Source: Bacteroidales bacterium UBA5235 (GTDB lineage: Bacteria; Bacteroidota; Bacteroidia; Bacteroidales; VadinHA17). Taken from it: 64,000 bases of DNA. The stretch covers positions 33,084 through 97,083 of the forward strand of contig DHUL01000044.1 of assembly GCA_002409145.1 (NCBI GenBank), written 5' to 3'. The notes under the pieces are model-generated. The model did no database searches, was not told the origin of the DNA, and was given only the letters and a program-made list of their open reading frames with translations. Of this stretch, positions 50,948-59,406 are shown one piece after another (position 1 is the first letter of the stretch; each line of letters opens with the position of its first letter). Both the position numbers and the translations under genes were made by a program.

Positions 50948-51662
50948 ACGCATAAAGGCGGCTGGTACCGTCTCTTCTCCTGACTGAGAGCATGCCGTCA
51001 GACATCACCCCCCCGATCATCCCTTCAAACTCGCCGCTGTCATCTGAATAGCGGTGCCATTTCCCGGCCCGGTAGAGAACCTGGTGGTACTCACTCTCCA
51101 GTGCAGCTGTCTCCCCATTGATGACCATGGCGTACCGCCTGTCAAGGGCAGCTATCAGCTCCTCTTTCACAGCCTTGAGATAATGGGTTGTGCCTGTAAC
51201 CTGTTTCAGCGAAACAGGATTTGGCGCCCCGCTCCGGAAGACCACCTGGTTTACATTGAGCCCGATACCCGATATGCTGCTGCCCAGGGTCTCGCCTATG
51301 ATGCTGTTTTCGATCAGGATACCCGCAATTTTGTCATTGCCCACATAGATGTCATTGGGCCACTTGATGCTCGCATTCCGTGTATGCCTCGATACCAGGT
51401 CATAAACTGCCAGCGAAACCATCCTTGAAATAATGAATTGATCGGCTGGCCGGACCATGACCGGATAAAGTATTACACTCATAATCAGATTCTTGCCGGG
51501 CTCGCTCTCCCAGCTGTTCCCGGGCTGCCCCTTGCCGCTTTCCTGGTATGAAGCCGTTATTACCGTACCTTCAGCAGGAGCCTGCTCATTCAACATGGCA
51601 GCTGCCACAGTGTTTGTTGATGACACTTTTTCGAAGTGCCTGACATATGTACCTACTATCAT
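50922..51662 (-). CDS. birA: Biotin-[acetyl-CoA-carboxylase] ligase
   Basis: Attaches biotin to carboxylase carrier proteins. 246 residues from ATG 51662 (MIVGTYVRHFEKVSSTNTVA), with ASYQESGKGQPGNSWESEPG (the biotin-AMP loop, usually GRG, here GKG), KWPNDIYVGNDKIAGILIEN and GIGLNVNQ. No N-terminal HTH domain, so it is a ligase only and not a repressor. A longer open frame to 51734 is probably not used. The C-terminal SH3-like domain is present. Confidence 0.93.
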   Translation of the reverse strand: MIVGTYVRHFEKVSSTNTVAAAMLNEQAPAEGTVITASYQESGKGQPGNSWESEPGKNLIMSVILYPVMVRPADQFIISRMVSLAVYDLVSRHTRNASIKWPNDIYVGNDKIAGILIENSIIGETLGSSISGIGLNVNQVVFRSGAPNPVSLKQVTGTTHYLKAVKEELIAALDRRYAMVINGETAALESEYHQVLYRAGKWHRYSDDSGEFEGMIGGVMSDGMLSVRRRDGTSRLYAFREIDYIL

Positions 51663-51784
51663 GACAATCACCTGACAAAGGGACGCTTCTCTGGCGGAGA
51701 ACGGCAGTAATAACCGTTCTGAACAAATTGGCACCCAAATTGTAAAAAGAGCTTAGACCGGACTAAAATACGGATAAATGTTCG

Positions 51785-51792
51785 TAATTTTG
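51785..51792 (+). promoter_or_regulatory. Candidate -7 box TAATTTTG before rsfS
   Basis: Exact TAnnTTTG match 41 bp before the rsfS ATG (51833), in the divergent region with birA. It would drive rsfS-ftsH and the genes that follow. Confidence 0.5.
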
Positions 51793-51832
51793 CGACTACT
51801 TACAGAACTGTTTATAACTGAAAAGATTATTG

Positions 51833-52216
51833 ATGAGAAAAGGCACAAAGGAGGCCACCGGGGTGACTGACAGTATTGTCAGGGGTCTGCTGGAGAAAAA
51901 GGGTGAGAAGGTGGCCCTGATTGATCTGAGGAATATTGATAGCAGGATTTGTGACTGGTTTGTTATCAGTCATGCCGCATCCACCAGACAGGTTGATTCA
52001 CTGGCATGGTCAGTAGAGGATGTGGTCAGAAGGGAGACAGGCGTTAAACCATACCACATCGAGGGAAGGGAGAATTGCATATGGGTACTGCTAGACTACG
52101 GCGATATTCTCGTACATATATTCCAAAAGCCTTACAGGGAATTTTACGATCTGGAGTCGTTATGGGCCGACGGCCGTATAACGTACCTCGGTGACAACTT
52201 GGAAAAGAAAGGTTAA
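51833..52216 (+). CDS. rsfS: Ribosomal silencing factor RsfS
   Basis: 127 residues, Iojap family, binding L14 to block subunit joining during starvation. VALIDLRNIDSRICDWFVIS, HAASTRQVDSLAWSVEDVVR, YHIEGRENCIWVLLDYGDIL and HIFQKPYREFYDLESLWAD are all typical. ATG at 51833 (the frame opens with TTG 51830). Followed after 8 bp by ftsH. Confidence 0.94.
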   Translation: MRKGTKEATGVTDSIVRGLLEKKGEKVALIDLRNIDSRICDWFVISHAASTRQVDSLAWSVEDVVRRETGVKPYHIEGRENCIWVLLDYGDILVHIFQKPYREFYDLESLWADGRITYLGDNLEKKG

Positions 52217-52224
52217 CTAATATT

Positions 52225-54303
52225 ATGGCAGAGAGCAAAGAGACTCTGAAGTCAAACAAGAATGAAAAGAATAACGGCAAGTCGTGGTTCAATTCCAGCT
52301 GGCTGTTCGCGATACTGTTGCTGACATTCATCGTTTTCCAGGTCCTCACCTCCGGTAAATATACCCAGAAGGCGGGACAGCGGGAGATAGAGGAAATGGT
52401 CATGCACCATGACATTGAAAAGGTTATCATCGTCAACGAGGAGCAGGCGGAGATATATCTCATCCCTGACTCGCTTAAGAGCGGTCGTTACCCTGATTTT
52501 GCCGAGCAGCGCAGCTTCGGCCTTCAGCCGCCCAAACCTCAATTCTATCACACCTTCGGAACTGTCGAACTCTTCCAGAAGTTTTTCGAAGAGGCTCAGG
52601 ACAAAGCCGGCTATACCGAGGAGCAGCGCATCTATCTCGACTACCAGAAACGGAAGGACTACCTGGGTACGTTTCTGGGGGTCATACTCCCGTTCATACT
52701 GATAGCTGCACTGTGGATTTATTTCATGCGGCGCATGTCTGCCGGTGCGGGAGGCGGTGCCGGAAACATCTTCAGCGTAGGTAAGTCGAAGGCCCAGATT
52801 TTTGACAAGGATACCCACATAAAGATCAACTTCAATGATGTGGCGGGCCTTGAGGAGGCCAAGACCGAGGTGATGGAGATAGTTGACTTTCTCAAGAATC
52901 CGAAGAAATATACCTCCCTGGGTGGCAAGATACCCAAGGGAGCATTGCTGGTAGGCCCTCCCGGGACGGGCAAGACACTGCTGGCCAAGGCTGTTGCCGG
53001 TGAGGCCAACGTGCCATTCTTCTCCATCTCCGGATCTGACTTCGTGGAGATGTTTGTAGGAGTGGGCGCCTCGAGGGTCAGGGACCTCTTCAAGCAGGCC
53101 AAGGAGAAGGCACCGTGCATTGTCTTTATTGATGAGATTGACGCGGTGGGCCGGGCCCGTGGCCGCAATCCGAATTTCGGCGCCAATGATGAGCGGGAAA
53201 ATACTCTTAACCAGCTCCTCACCGAGATGGACGGGTTCGGCACAAACAGTGGTGTTATCATCCTTGCAGCCACCAACAGGGCCGATATTCTTGACAAGGC
53301 GTTGCTCAGGGCCGGCCGTTTTGACCGCCAGATACACGTGGAGCTTCCTGACCTCAAGGAGCGCGAAGCAATTTTCAGGGTGCACCTCCGCCCTATCAAG
53401 CTGGAGGGGGGATTTGATATCTCGTTCCTGGCCAAGCAGACTCCGGGTTTCTCCGGCGCTGATATAGCCAATGTGTGCAATGAAGCTGCACTTATCGCCG
53501 CAAGGCGGAACAAGACAGTGGTGGAGAAACAGGATTTCCTTGATGCAATTGACCGTATCATAGGAGGGTTGGAGAAGAAAAACAAGATCATCTCCATGGA
53601 GGAGAAGAGGACCATTGCCTACCACGAGGCCGGTCATGCCACTGTCAGCTGGCTCCTCGAACATGCCAGCCCGCTGCTCAAGGTGACAATCATACCCAGG
53701 GGAAAAGCTCTGGGTGCAGCATGGTACCTGCCTGAGGAGAGGTCAATCTCAACACGTGAGCACATACTTGACGAACTGGCTTATGCCCTTGGCGGGAGAG
53801 CGGCCGAGGAGCTGGTCATTGGAAAGATATCTACCGGCGCACTGAGTGACCTGGAGAAGGTAACCAAGCAGGCATACGCCATGGTGGCTTACTTCGGCAT
53901 GTCTGACGAGGTAGGTAACATGAGCTATTATGACTCATCAGGCCAGAGTGAGTATGGCTTCACCAAGCCATACAGTGAGAAGACAGCCGAACTGATTGAC
54001 CATGAGGCGAAGAAAATTGTTGAGGAGTCCTATCTGAAGGCCAAGGAGGTCATCTCGTCGAATATAGCCGGGTTGACACAGCTTGCCGAGCAGTTGCTTG
54101 AGAAGGAGGTCATCTTCAGTGAGGACCTTGAGCGTATCTTCGGCAAGCGCCGGGGTGAAAAGCATACCGAGGCTGCAGCCCCGGAGGCTGCTGCTGCAGG
54201 TTCATCTGAGGGTGAGAGCGGTGCTGCCGGTAAGCCGGCCGTGGAGCCTGAAGCCCCTGCTGTTCCTTCCAGTGAAACTTCTGACACCGGTAATGGAGAA
54301 TGA
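52225..54303 (+). CDS. ftsH: ATP-dependent zinc metalloprotease FtsH
   Basis: 692-residue membrane AAA+ protease. Two membrane helices (about 23-40 and 148-168) flank the periplasmic domain. AAA module: Walker [14 protein letters not shown], Walker [12 protein letters not shown], second region [20 protein letters not shown]. Zinc site YHEAGHATV with the distant Asp in [20 protein letters not shown]. The last 45 residues are an Ala/Pro/Glu/Ser-rich tail ([19 protein letters not shown]), of unknown role, whose end overlaps the next gene by 11 bp. Confidence 0.97.
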   Translation: MAESKETLKSNKNEKNNGKSWFNSSWLFAILLLTFIVFQVLTSGKYTQKAGQREIEEMVMHHDIEKVIIVNEEQAEIYLIPDSLKSGRYPDFAEQRSFGLQPPKPQFYHTFGTVELFQKFFEEAQDKAGYTEEQRIYLDYQKRKDYLGTFLGVILPFILIAALWIYFMRRMSAGAGGGAGNIFSVGKSKAQIFDKDTHIKINFNDVAGLEEAKTEVMEIVDFLKNPKKYTSLGGKIPKGALLVGPPGTGKTLLAKAVAGEANVPFFSISGSDFVEMFVGVGASRVRDLFKQAKEKAPCIVFIDEIDAVGRARGRNPNFGANDERENTLNQLLTEMDGFGTNSGVIILAATNRADILDKALLRAGRFDRQIHVELPDLKEREAIFRVHLRPIKLEGGFDISFLAKQTPGFSGADIANVCNEAALIAARRNKTVVEKQDFLDAIDRIIGGLEKKNKIISMEEKRTIAYHEAGHATVSWLLEHASPLLKVTIIPRGKALGAAWYLPEERSISTREHILDELAYALGGRAAEELVIGKISTGALSDLEKVTKQAYAMVAYFGMSDEVGNMSYYDSSGQSEYGFTKPYSEKTAELIDHEAKKIVEESYLKAKEVISSNIAGLTQLAEQLLEKEVIFSEDLERIFGKRRGEKHTEAAAPEAAAAGSSEGESGAAGKPAVEPEAPAVPSSETSDTGNGE

Positions 54304-54490
54304 GTGGGTCGCAATAGCCGGCTTCACCGATGATGTAAGAAGCCAGATCGCTGTTGAAAGGTTGCTGACGAACGGGGTCGATGCGGTAGCTGTAGACAAG
54401 CGTGACAGCATATACAAGATAGGTGAGATCGAGATTTTTGTCCATCGTGACAATGTGCTTATAGCTAAGGAAATAATCAAGGATCTGTAG
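54293..54490 (+). CDS. DUF2007 small signal-transducing-like protein
   Basis: 65 residues from ATG 54293 ([20 protein letters not shown]), matching DUF2007, a small beta-alpha fold found singly or joined to other domains (RLLTNGVDAVAVDKRDSIYK, IFVHRDNVLIAKEII). The frame upstream is open but lies within ftsH. Overlaps ftsH by 11 bp and ends 1 bp before cdsA, so it is translationally coupled on both sides. Function not known. Confidence 0.8.
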   Translation: MENEWVAIAGFTDDVRSQIAVERLLTNGVDAVAVDKRDSIYKIGEIEIFVHRDNVLIAKEIIKDL

Positions 54491-54491
54491 G

Positions 54492-55334
54492 GTGACAAAT
54501 TTTTTCAGGCGCACCGTCACGGGTGCCTTCATAGTGATATTCGTTCTCGGGGGACTCTGGCTCCACCCTGTATCATTTTTCCTGGTGGGAGCGGTGATGA
54601 TCGCCGGCACACAGCGGGAGTATTATATCATGGTAAGAGGCACCGGAGTAAGGCCACAGGTGATCACGGGAATAATCAGCGGATTCCTCCTTTATGTCAT
54701 CTCCACCACGGTGGCGCTGGGATGGCTCCCGAGGCGATGGTTCCTTGCAATGATCCCGATGATATCCATTGTAATGGTGATCGAGCTGTTCCGCAATGTT
54801 GAAAGGCCTTTTGATTCCCTGGCGCATACATTTTTCTCAATCCTGTACACTGCAGTACCGTTTTCAATGTTTCCATTCTCGGCTTTTAACCAGGCAGGAC
54901 TGAGTCCGCTTATACCGATGGAAGGCATTGCCTTCTCACCCGGAATCATGGTTGGCTTTTTCCTGCTGCTATGGACAAATGATACCGGTGCCTATCTTGT
55001 CGGTTCTACACTGGGCCGGCACCGGCTCTTCGAACGCATCTCACCAAAGAAATCATGGGAAGGCTTCTTCGGCGGGCTGCTGCTGACATTGCTGGTGGCA
55101 GGACTTTTTTCCGGATGGCTAGGCGTGGCTGATACTAAAGGGTGGATGGTCATTGCACTGATCATTTCCGTTGGAGGGACGTTTGGTGACCTGCTTGAGT
55201 CGATGCTCAAGCGCAGTCTCGGGTTGAAAGACTCCGGAACGATTATGCCGGGACACGGCGGGTTCCTGGACAGGTTTGACAGCGTGGTGGTGGCATTCCC
55301 CCTGGTTTATCTTTACATAGCAACGATGCTTTGA
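54492..55334 (+). CDS. cdsA: Phosphatidate cytidylyltransferase
   Basis: Makes CDP-diacylglycerol from phosphatidate and CTP. 280 residues, about eight membrane segments, with the C-terminal signature SMLKRSLGLKDSGTIMPGHG followed by GFLDRFDS. Start is GTG at 54492; no ATG is available near the N terminus. Its product feeds PssA (encoded at 63206-63922) and then Psd, whose gene begins 1 bp after the cdsA stop. Confidence 0.95.
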   Translation: MTNFFRRTVTGAFIVIFVLGGLWLHPVSFFLVGAVMIAGTQREYYIMVRGTGVRPQVITGIISGFLLYVISTTVALGWLPRRWFLAMIPMISIVMVIELFRNVERPFDSLAHTFFSILYTAVPFSMFPFSAFNQAGLSPLIPMEGIAFSPGIMVGFFLLLWTNDTGAYLVGSTLGRHRLFERISPKKSWEGFFGGLLLTLLVAGLFSGWLGVADTKGWMVIALIISVGGTFGDLLESMLKRSLGLKDSGTIMPGHGGFLDRFDSVVVAFPLVYLYIATML

Positions 55335-55335
55335 C

Positions 55336-56010
55336 ATGACTATCGGAAAATTCAGGATACACAAGGAGGGTTATAAGATAATTGCGGCGGTGCTGATTGC
55401 ACTGTCCTCTCTGAACATTTCCGGATGGGTGGTATGGCCGGGCCCGACGCTCTATCATTGGCTTGCCCTTGGTGCGTCACTCATCCTGTTCATCTTCATA
55501 GTGATGTTCTTCAGGGCACCGGCCAGGCCGCTGGAACCCGATCCTCTTCTCATTTATGCACCGGCTGACGGTAAGATTGTGGTCATAGAGGATACATATG
55601 AAAAGGAGTATTTCAGGGATACCCGTCTGCAAATCTCCATCTTCATGTCGCCTTTCAACATGCACAGCAACAGGTATCCTATCTCAGGGACTGTTACCTG
55701 GACTCACTACCAGCCAGGCAAGAAATTCCATGCGCGAAGCCCCAAATCTTCAGAGCTGAACGAAAGGAGCAGCGTGGTTGTTTCAAGTGAGAGCGGCACT
55801 GAAATACTTGTCAGGCAGGTAGCCGGGGCCGTGGCCCGCCGTATAGTTACTTACTCGAAGAAGGGGGATAAGGTGCACCAGGGAGATGAACTGGGATTCA
55901 TCAAGTTTGGCTCACGAGTGGATATTTTCCTTCCCACCGGAACAGCGGTCGACGTCGGAATGTTCGAACAGGTAAGGGCCAGCAGAACAATTCTTGCAAG
56001 AGTTATTTAA
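55336..56010 (+). CDS. psd: Phosphatidylserine decarboxylase (short, archaeal-type)
   Basis: Self-cleaving pyruvoyl enzyme converting phosphatidylserine to phosphatidylethanolamine. 224 residues with two N-terminal membrane segments (about 14-34 and 43-59), FMSPFNMHSNRYPISG (catalytic His region) and the processing site FGSR, cleaved between Gly192 and Ser193. This short form differs from the E. coli Psd with LGST. Located immediately after cdsA. Confidence 0.93.
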   Translation: MTIGKFRIHKEGYKIIAAVLIALSSLNISGWVVWPGPTLYHWLALGASLILFIFIVMFFRAPARPLEPDPLLIYAPADGKIVVIEDTYEKEYFRDTRLQISIFMSPFNMHSNRYPISGTVTWTHYQPGKKFHARSPKSSELNERSSVVVSSESGTEILVRQVAGAVARRIVTYSKKGDKVHQGDELGFIKFGSRVDIFLPTGTAVDVGMFEQVRASRTILARVI

Positions 56011-56021
56011 TTGATAATAAA

Positions 56022-57239
56022 ATGAAAGCTGACAACCGTATAATTGATCTTACTCCTGATGTGAAATGGATCGGAGTGCTTGATTATGACATCAGGACTT
56101 TTGACATCGTGATGCATACAGGGCACGGTACAACCTATAACTCCTATTTCATCAATGCCGGCAAGAAGACCATCATAGAGACCGCCAAGGAAAAGTTCAG
56201 CGATGTTTTTCTCAATAAGCTTCGGAGGGTCACCGATCCTGCTGAGCTGTCATACATAGTTCTTGATCATACAGAGCCCGACCATTCAGGTGCCATGCGT
56301 CAGTTGCTTGATCTTGCTCCCGATGCAGTGGTGGTGGGAAGCGGCAACGCAATAAGGTATCTCGGTGATATAGTCAACAGACCTTTTAAATCACTGATAG
56401 TAAAAGACGGTGACACACTCGACCTGGGCAACAAGACACTGAAATTCATCTCTGCTCCGAACCTTCACTGGCCTGACAGTATTTACACATACCTTGTTGA
56501 GGATAAGATCCTTTTTACCTGTGATTCATTCGGGGCACATTACTGCCACGAAGACTTGTTTGACGACCTGACGGGTGATTATCATGATGATTTCAAGTAT
56601 TATTTCGATGTGATCCTGAAGCCTTACAGCAAGTTCATGGTCAAGGCCATAGAAAAGATCCGCCCCCTTGACATCTCAATGATTGCTACCGGACATGGCC
56701 CCGTCCTCAGGAAAAACTGGAAGAAGATCGTCGATGAAACACACCATCTGTCCGAAGAGTATGTTGCCCTTACAGAGCGGTCAGGCATGAAGAGGCTTCT
56801 GATAACCTATGTCTCGGCATACGGATACACTGCAGAGATGGCCAGGCTGATAGCAGCAGGAGCCTCGAAGGCAGACAACCTGGAGGTTGAGTTGATGGAC
56901 ATTGAGACGGCTGATATCGGGGAGATAGACTCGAAACTCACTATAGCCGACGGGATTATTGTCGGATCACCGACCATTAACCAGAATACCCTGCTGCCGG
57001 TCTACAGGCTCATGGCCGTTATCAGCCCGTTGCGTGACAGGGGAAAGCTTGCAGGGTCGTTCGGATCATACGGGTGGAGCGGTGAGGCACCGTCTCTTAT
57101 TGCGGAGATGCTGAAGAACCTTAAACTGAAGTATTTCGAAGAACCTGCTGCCTACAAGTTTGTACCCGAAGAGAACAAGGAGAAAACGCTTATTGAATAT
57201 GGTGAGCGGTTTGCGAAGGCGTTGACCACACCTGCTTAA
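56022..57239 (+). CDS. Flavodiiron protein (FprA type)
   Basis: Reduces oxygen to water or NO to N2O, protecting anaerobes. 405 residues: metallo-beta-lactamase-like domain (1-250) with di-iron ligands His83, Glu85, Asp87, His88 (DHTEPDHSG), His in NLHWPDSI, Asp in FTCDSFGAHY and His in IATGHGPV; then a flavodoxin domain (about 257-400) with FMN loops TYVSAYGYTAEMA, GSPTINQNTLLP and GSFGSYGWSGEAP. 11 bp after psd. No rubredoxin domain; the electron donor is not in the window. Confidence 0.95.
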   Translation: MKADNRIIDLTPDVKWIGVLDYDIRTFDIVMHTGHGTTYNSYFINAGKKTIIETAKEKFSDVFLNKLRRVTDPAELSYIVLDHTEPDHSGAMRQLLDLAPDAVVVGSGNAIRYLGDIVNRPFKSLIVKDGDTLDLGNKTLKFISAPNLHWPDSIYTYLVEDKILFTCDSFGAHYCHEDLFDDLTGDYHDDFKYYFDVILKPYSKFMVKAIEKIRPLDISMIATGHGPVLRKNWKKIVDETHHLSEEYVALTERSGMKRLLITYVSAYGYTAEMARLIAAGASKADNLEVELMDIETADIGEIDSKLTIADGIIVGSPTINQNTLLPVYRLMAVISPLRDRGKLAGSFGSYGWSGEAPSLIAEMLKNLKLKYFEEPAAYKFVPEENKEKTLIEYGERFAKALTTPA

Positions 57240-57267
57240 TATGATGTTTGGAATATATATACGGGAA

Positions 57268-57348
57268 CGCCGGGTCTGAGACCTGGCGCAACGTGGATGT
57301 ATGAAAGTTATCCGGTTATAATGGTAGCGCCAGGTCTCAGACCCGGCG
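57268..57348. repeat. Perfect 22-bp inverted repeat, REP-like
   Basis: Arms 57268-57289 and 57327-57348 are exact reverse complements, separated by 37 bases. Each arm is also an imperfect palindrome around GGTCTGAGACC (or its complement GGTCTCAGACC). It lies in the 137-bp gap between convergent fprA and hsp20. No T-run, so it is not a standard terminator; it looks like a paired extragenic palindrome. Confidence 0.75.
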
Positions 57349-57376
57349 CTACATTTATTCATTCATGATCCTGCAT

Positions 57377-57805
57377 TTACGAGATTGAGATCGTGCGGAT
57401 CTTTTCCTTTTTCTTCTCTTCCTCCAGCTTTGGTATCTCAACGTTCAGAATGCCATCCCTGTATGTGGCACCTATCGTTTCACCGTTGACATCCTCCGGC
57501 AGGTAGAAGCTGCGGCAGAATGAGCTGTAACTGAACTCCCTGCGCCTGTATCCGTTGAGATCCTCCTGCTTCTCATCCTTCTGCTCGGCAGAGATGGTAA
57601 GGACCTCATCCTTCACTTCAATCTTCAGGTTCTTCTTGTCCATGCCCGGAACGGCAAGCTCAAGATAGAACGCCTTCTCGTCTTCCCTGATATTCACTGC
57701 AGGCAGACTGGTTGACGACCTGGTAAATGTGGGGAAGAAATCTTCATTGAGGAAATCCGATAACGTAACCGGTTTGTAATTCCTTCTGGTAATCATTGGT
57801 AACAT
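57377..57805 (-). CDS. Small heat shock protein (Hsp20/alpha-crystallin)
   Basis: 142 residues. Alpha-crystallin domain about 45-135 (NIREDEKAFYLELAVPGMDK, YRDGILNVEIPK with the Gly-Ile-Leu of the family), short N-terminal arm MLPMITRRNYKPVTLSDFLN, and a C-terminal TISIS giving the I-x-I anchor. I use ATG 57805 because a strong AAGGAGG lies 5 bases before it; the longer frame to 57844 would place that site inside the gene. ATP-independent holdase. Confidence 0.95.
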   Translation of the reverse strand: MLPMITRRNYKPVTLSDFLNEDFFPTFTRSSTSLPAVNIREDEKAFYLELAVPGMDKKNLKIEVKDEVLTISAEQKDEKQEDLNGYRRREFSYSSFCRSFYLPEDVNGETIGATYRDGILNVEIPKLEEEKKKEKIRTISIS

Positions 57806-57886
57806 AGCAACCTCCTTTTTTATATTGTTAAACTTTATATGCATTTACACCCCTGTTATTTCAATTTATATGCCGACAATAAAATG

Positions 57887-57933
57887 ATGACATAATGGCA
57901 TAAAAGTAAATTGCGAACATGCCATAATGACAT
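57887..57933. repeat. Imperfect inverted repeat between hsp20 and AI-2E permease genes
   Basis: Arms 57887-57901 and 57919-57933 (ATGACATAATGGCAT and ATGCCATAATGACAT) are reverse complements with two mismatches, 17 bases apart. ATAAAATG also flanks both arms outward. Placed 82-128 bp before hsp20, it is a candidate operator. Confidence 0.5.
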
Positions 57934-57947
57934 TTTATTAAGTCCGG

Positions 57948-57977
57948 TTGTTTAACCGGGAATTATTTCTAAATTTG
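57948..57977 (+). promoter_or_regulatory. Promoter TTG-N19-TAAATTTG for the AI-2E permease
   Basis: TTG 57948-57950, then 19 bp, then exact -7 box TAAATTTG 57970-57977. A 6-bp palindrome CCGGTT/AACCGG (57944-57959) overlaps the -33 element and might bind a regulator. Leader about 55 nt. Confidence 0.6.
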
Positions 57978-58038
57978 AAATTGTTGTGTTCTGATCGTGC
58001 ATGAGGCACGGGAATATTTACAAGATCATTACTGACTG

Positions 58039-59175
58039 ATGAATACTACCCTGCGTAACATACTTATTATTATTGGGCTGGCATTGCTGGTATACCTGTT
58101 CTGGTATTTCCGGAACATCATTGCCTACGTGCTTGCAGCCGGGGTGATCTCGCTCATAGGCAGGCCGGTGGTAGACTTGTTGAACGGCATCCGCATCTGG
58201 AAGTTCAGGTTCCCCAAGGCACTAAGTTCACTTCTTACCCTTCTGGTTCTCTACGGCTTGCTGGCACTTTTCTTCATGATATTCATCCCGCTGGTCAGCA
58301 GGCAGATTGATGCTCTGTCAGGCTTTGACGCCGGTTCAATTGTACAGGGATTGCGTGACCAGCTTGACAAGGCTGATACGGCATTGAGGAAGGTATACCG
58401 TGATATGCCGGCCGACAAAACCCTGTATGACATAGCGGTCACCACGATAACGAACATTCTGAATCCGGCCTCGATTACCGATTTTGCAGGAAATATTGTA
58501 ACCGTATTGCGCAAGCTCATTGTCGCCTTTGTGGCAATCACCTTCCTCGCATTCTTCTTCCTGAAGGATGAAGGGCTGTTCAAGGAGACGATCATGGTGA
58601 TGGTTCCTGACCAATATGAAAAGCGGATCAGAAATGTGCTTCATTCCATCAAGAAACTGCTGATCAGGTATTTTATAGGGATCATCCTTCAGAGTACTGT
58701 TGTGCTGATCAACATCACCATCGGGATGACCATTGTTGGTTTTCCGTTCCACCAGGCTCTGGTGATGGGGCTTTTGATAGGGATCTTCAACATTATTCCC
58801 TATGTCGGCCCCTGGCTCGGAGGTTCCGTGGCAGTTCTAATGGGTGTGGCCACCGCGGTGACAACAACAGGCTATCCCGTGATCTGGCTGCTGATAATCT
58901 ATATGGTTATCGTCATCGCCTGTACACAGATCATTGACAACAACCTTATCCAGCCAATGATTTATTCGCGAAGCGTCAATGCCCACCCGATTGAAATCTT
59001 CCTTGTCATCTTCGCTGTTGGCAGCTTCGCAGGCATCATCGGAATGATACTGGCAGTGCCGGCTTACACTGCTCTCAGGGTCTTCGCCCGAGAGTTCTTT
59101 TACAACTTCGGGCCGGTACGGAAAATAACCTCAGGACTGGGAAAAGAGAACAGGGAAACAGAGCCGGAGGGGTAA
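58039..59175 (+). CDS. AI-2E family transporter
   Basis: 378-residue membrane protein with about eight helices and the AI-2E/PerM family ending IGIFNIIPYVGPWLGG, ACTQIIDNNLIQPMIYSRSV and HPIEIFLVIFAVGSFAGIIG. Members export AI-2 or act as Na/H antiporters; substrate here unknown. The stop shares one base with the DUF4492 ATG (TAATG), so the gene is translationally coupled to the cyd genes. Confidence 0.9.
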   Translation: MNTTLRNILIIIGLALLVYLFWYFRNIIAYVLAAGVISLIGRPVVDLLNGIRIWKFRFPKALSSLLTLLVLYGLLALFFMIFIPLVSRQIDALSGFDAGSIVQGLRDQLDKADTALRKVYRDMPADKTLYDIAVTTITNILNPASITDFAGNIVTVLRKLIVAFVAITFLAFFFLKDEGLFKETIMVMVPDQYEKRIRNVLHSIKKLLIRYFIGIILQSTVVLINITIGMTIVGFPFHQALVMGLLIGIFNIIPYVGPWLGGSVAVLMGVATAVTTTGYPVIWLLIIYMVIVIACTQIIDNNLIQPMIYSRSVNAHPIEIFLVIFAVGSFAGIIGMILAVPAYTALRVFAREFFYNFGPVRKITSGLGKENRETEPEG

Positions 59176-59402
59176 TGGGCAGTGCAGGCAAAACAATCAA
59201 CAGGATATTCAGATTCTATTATGACGGTTTCCGTACCATGTCATGGTGGGGGAACAGGGTCTGGATCATCATTCTGATCAAGCTCTTCATCATGTTTTTG
59301 ATACTGAGGTTATTCTTCTTTCCCGATTTTCTGAAAGTCAATTTCAGCAATGACAGGGAGAGGAGCGATTATGTGCTGGAACAATTAACCGGAAATAACT
59401 GA
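59175..59402 (+). CDS. DUF4492 small membrane protein, cyd-associated
   Basis: 75 residues with one membrane helix (WIIILIKLFIMFLILRLFFF). DUF4492 proteins are regularly encoded just before cydA in Bacteroidetes and Epsilonproteobacteria and may be an accessory subunit like CydX; that role is inference. Starts within the AI-2E stop and ends 4 bp before cydA. Confidence 0.8.
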   Translation: MGSAGKTINRIFRFYYDGFRTMSWWGNRVWIIILIKLFIMFLILRLFFFPDFLKVNFSNDRERSDYVLEQLTGNN

Positions 59403-59406
59403 CAAT

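Noticed and set aside
51663..51734. Extended N terminus of birA
   Set aside because: Too short to be the HTH domain of bifunctional BirA and not family-like; ATG 51662 gives a normal ligase.
52252..53664. 470-codon open frame antisense to ftsH
   Set aside because: It lies fully inside a clear FtsH gene, shows no known domain, and is a product of codon bias on the opposite strand.
54083..54490. Long form of the DUF2007 gene
   Set aside because: The first 70 codons are inside ftsH in another frame; only the part from ATG 54293 matches the family.
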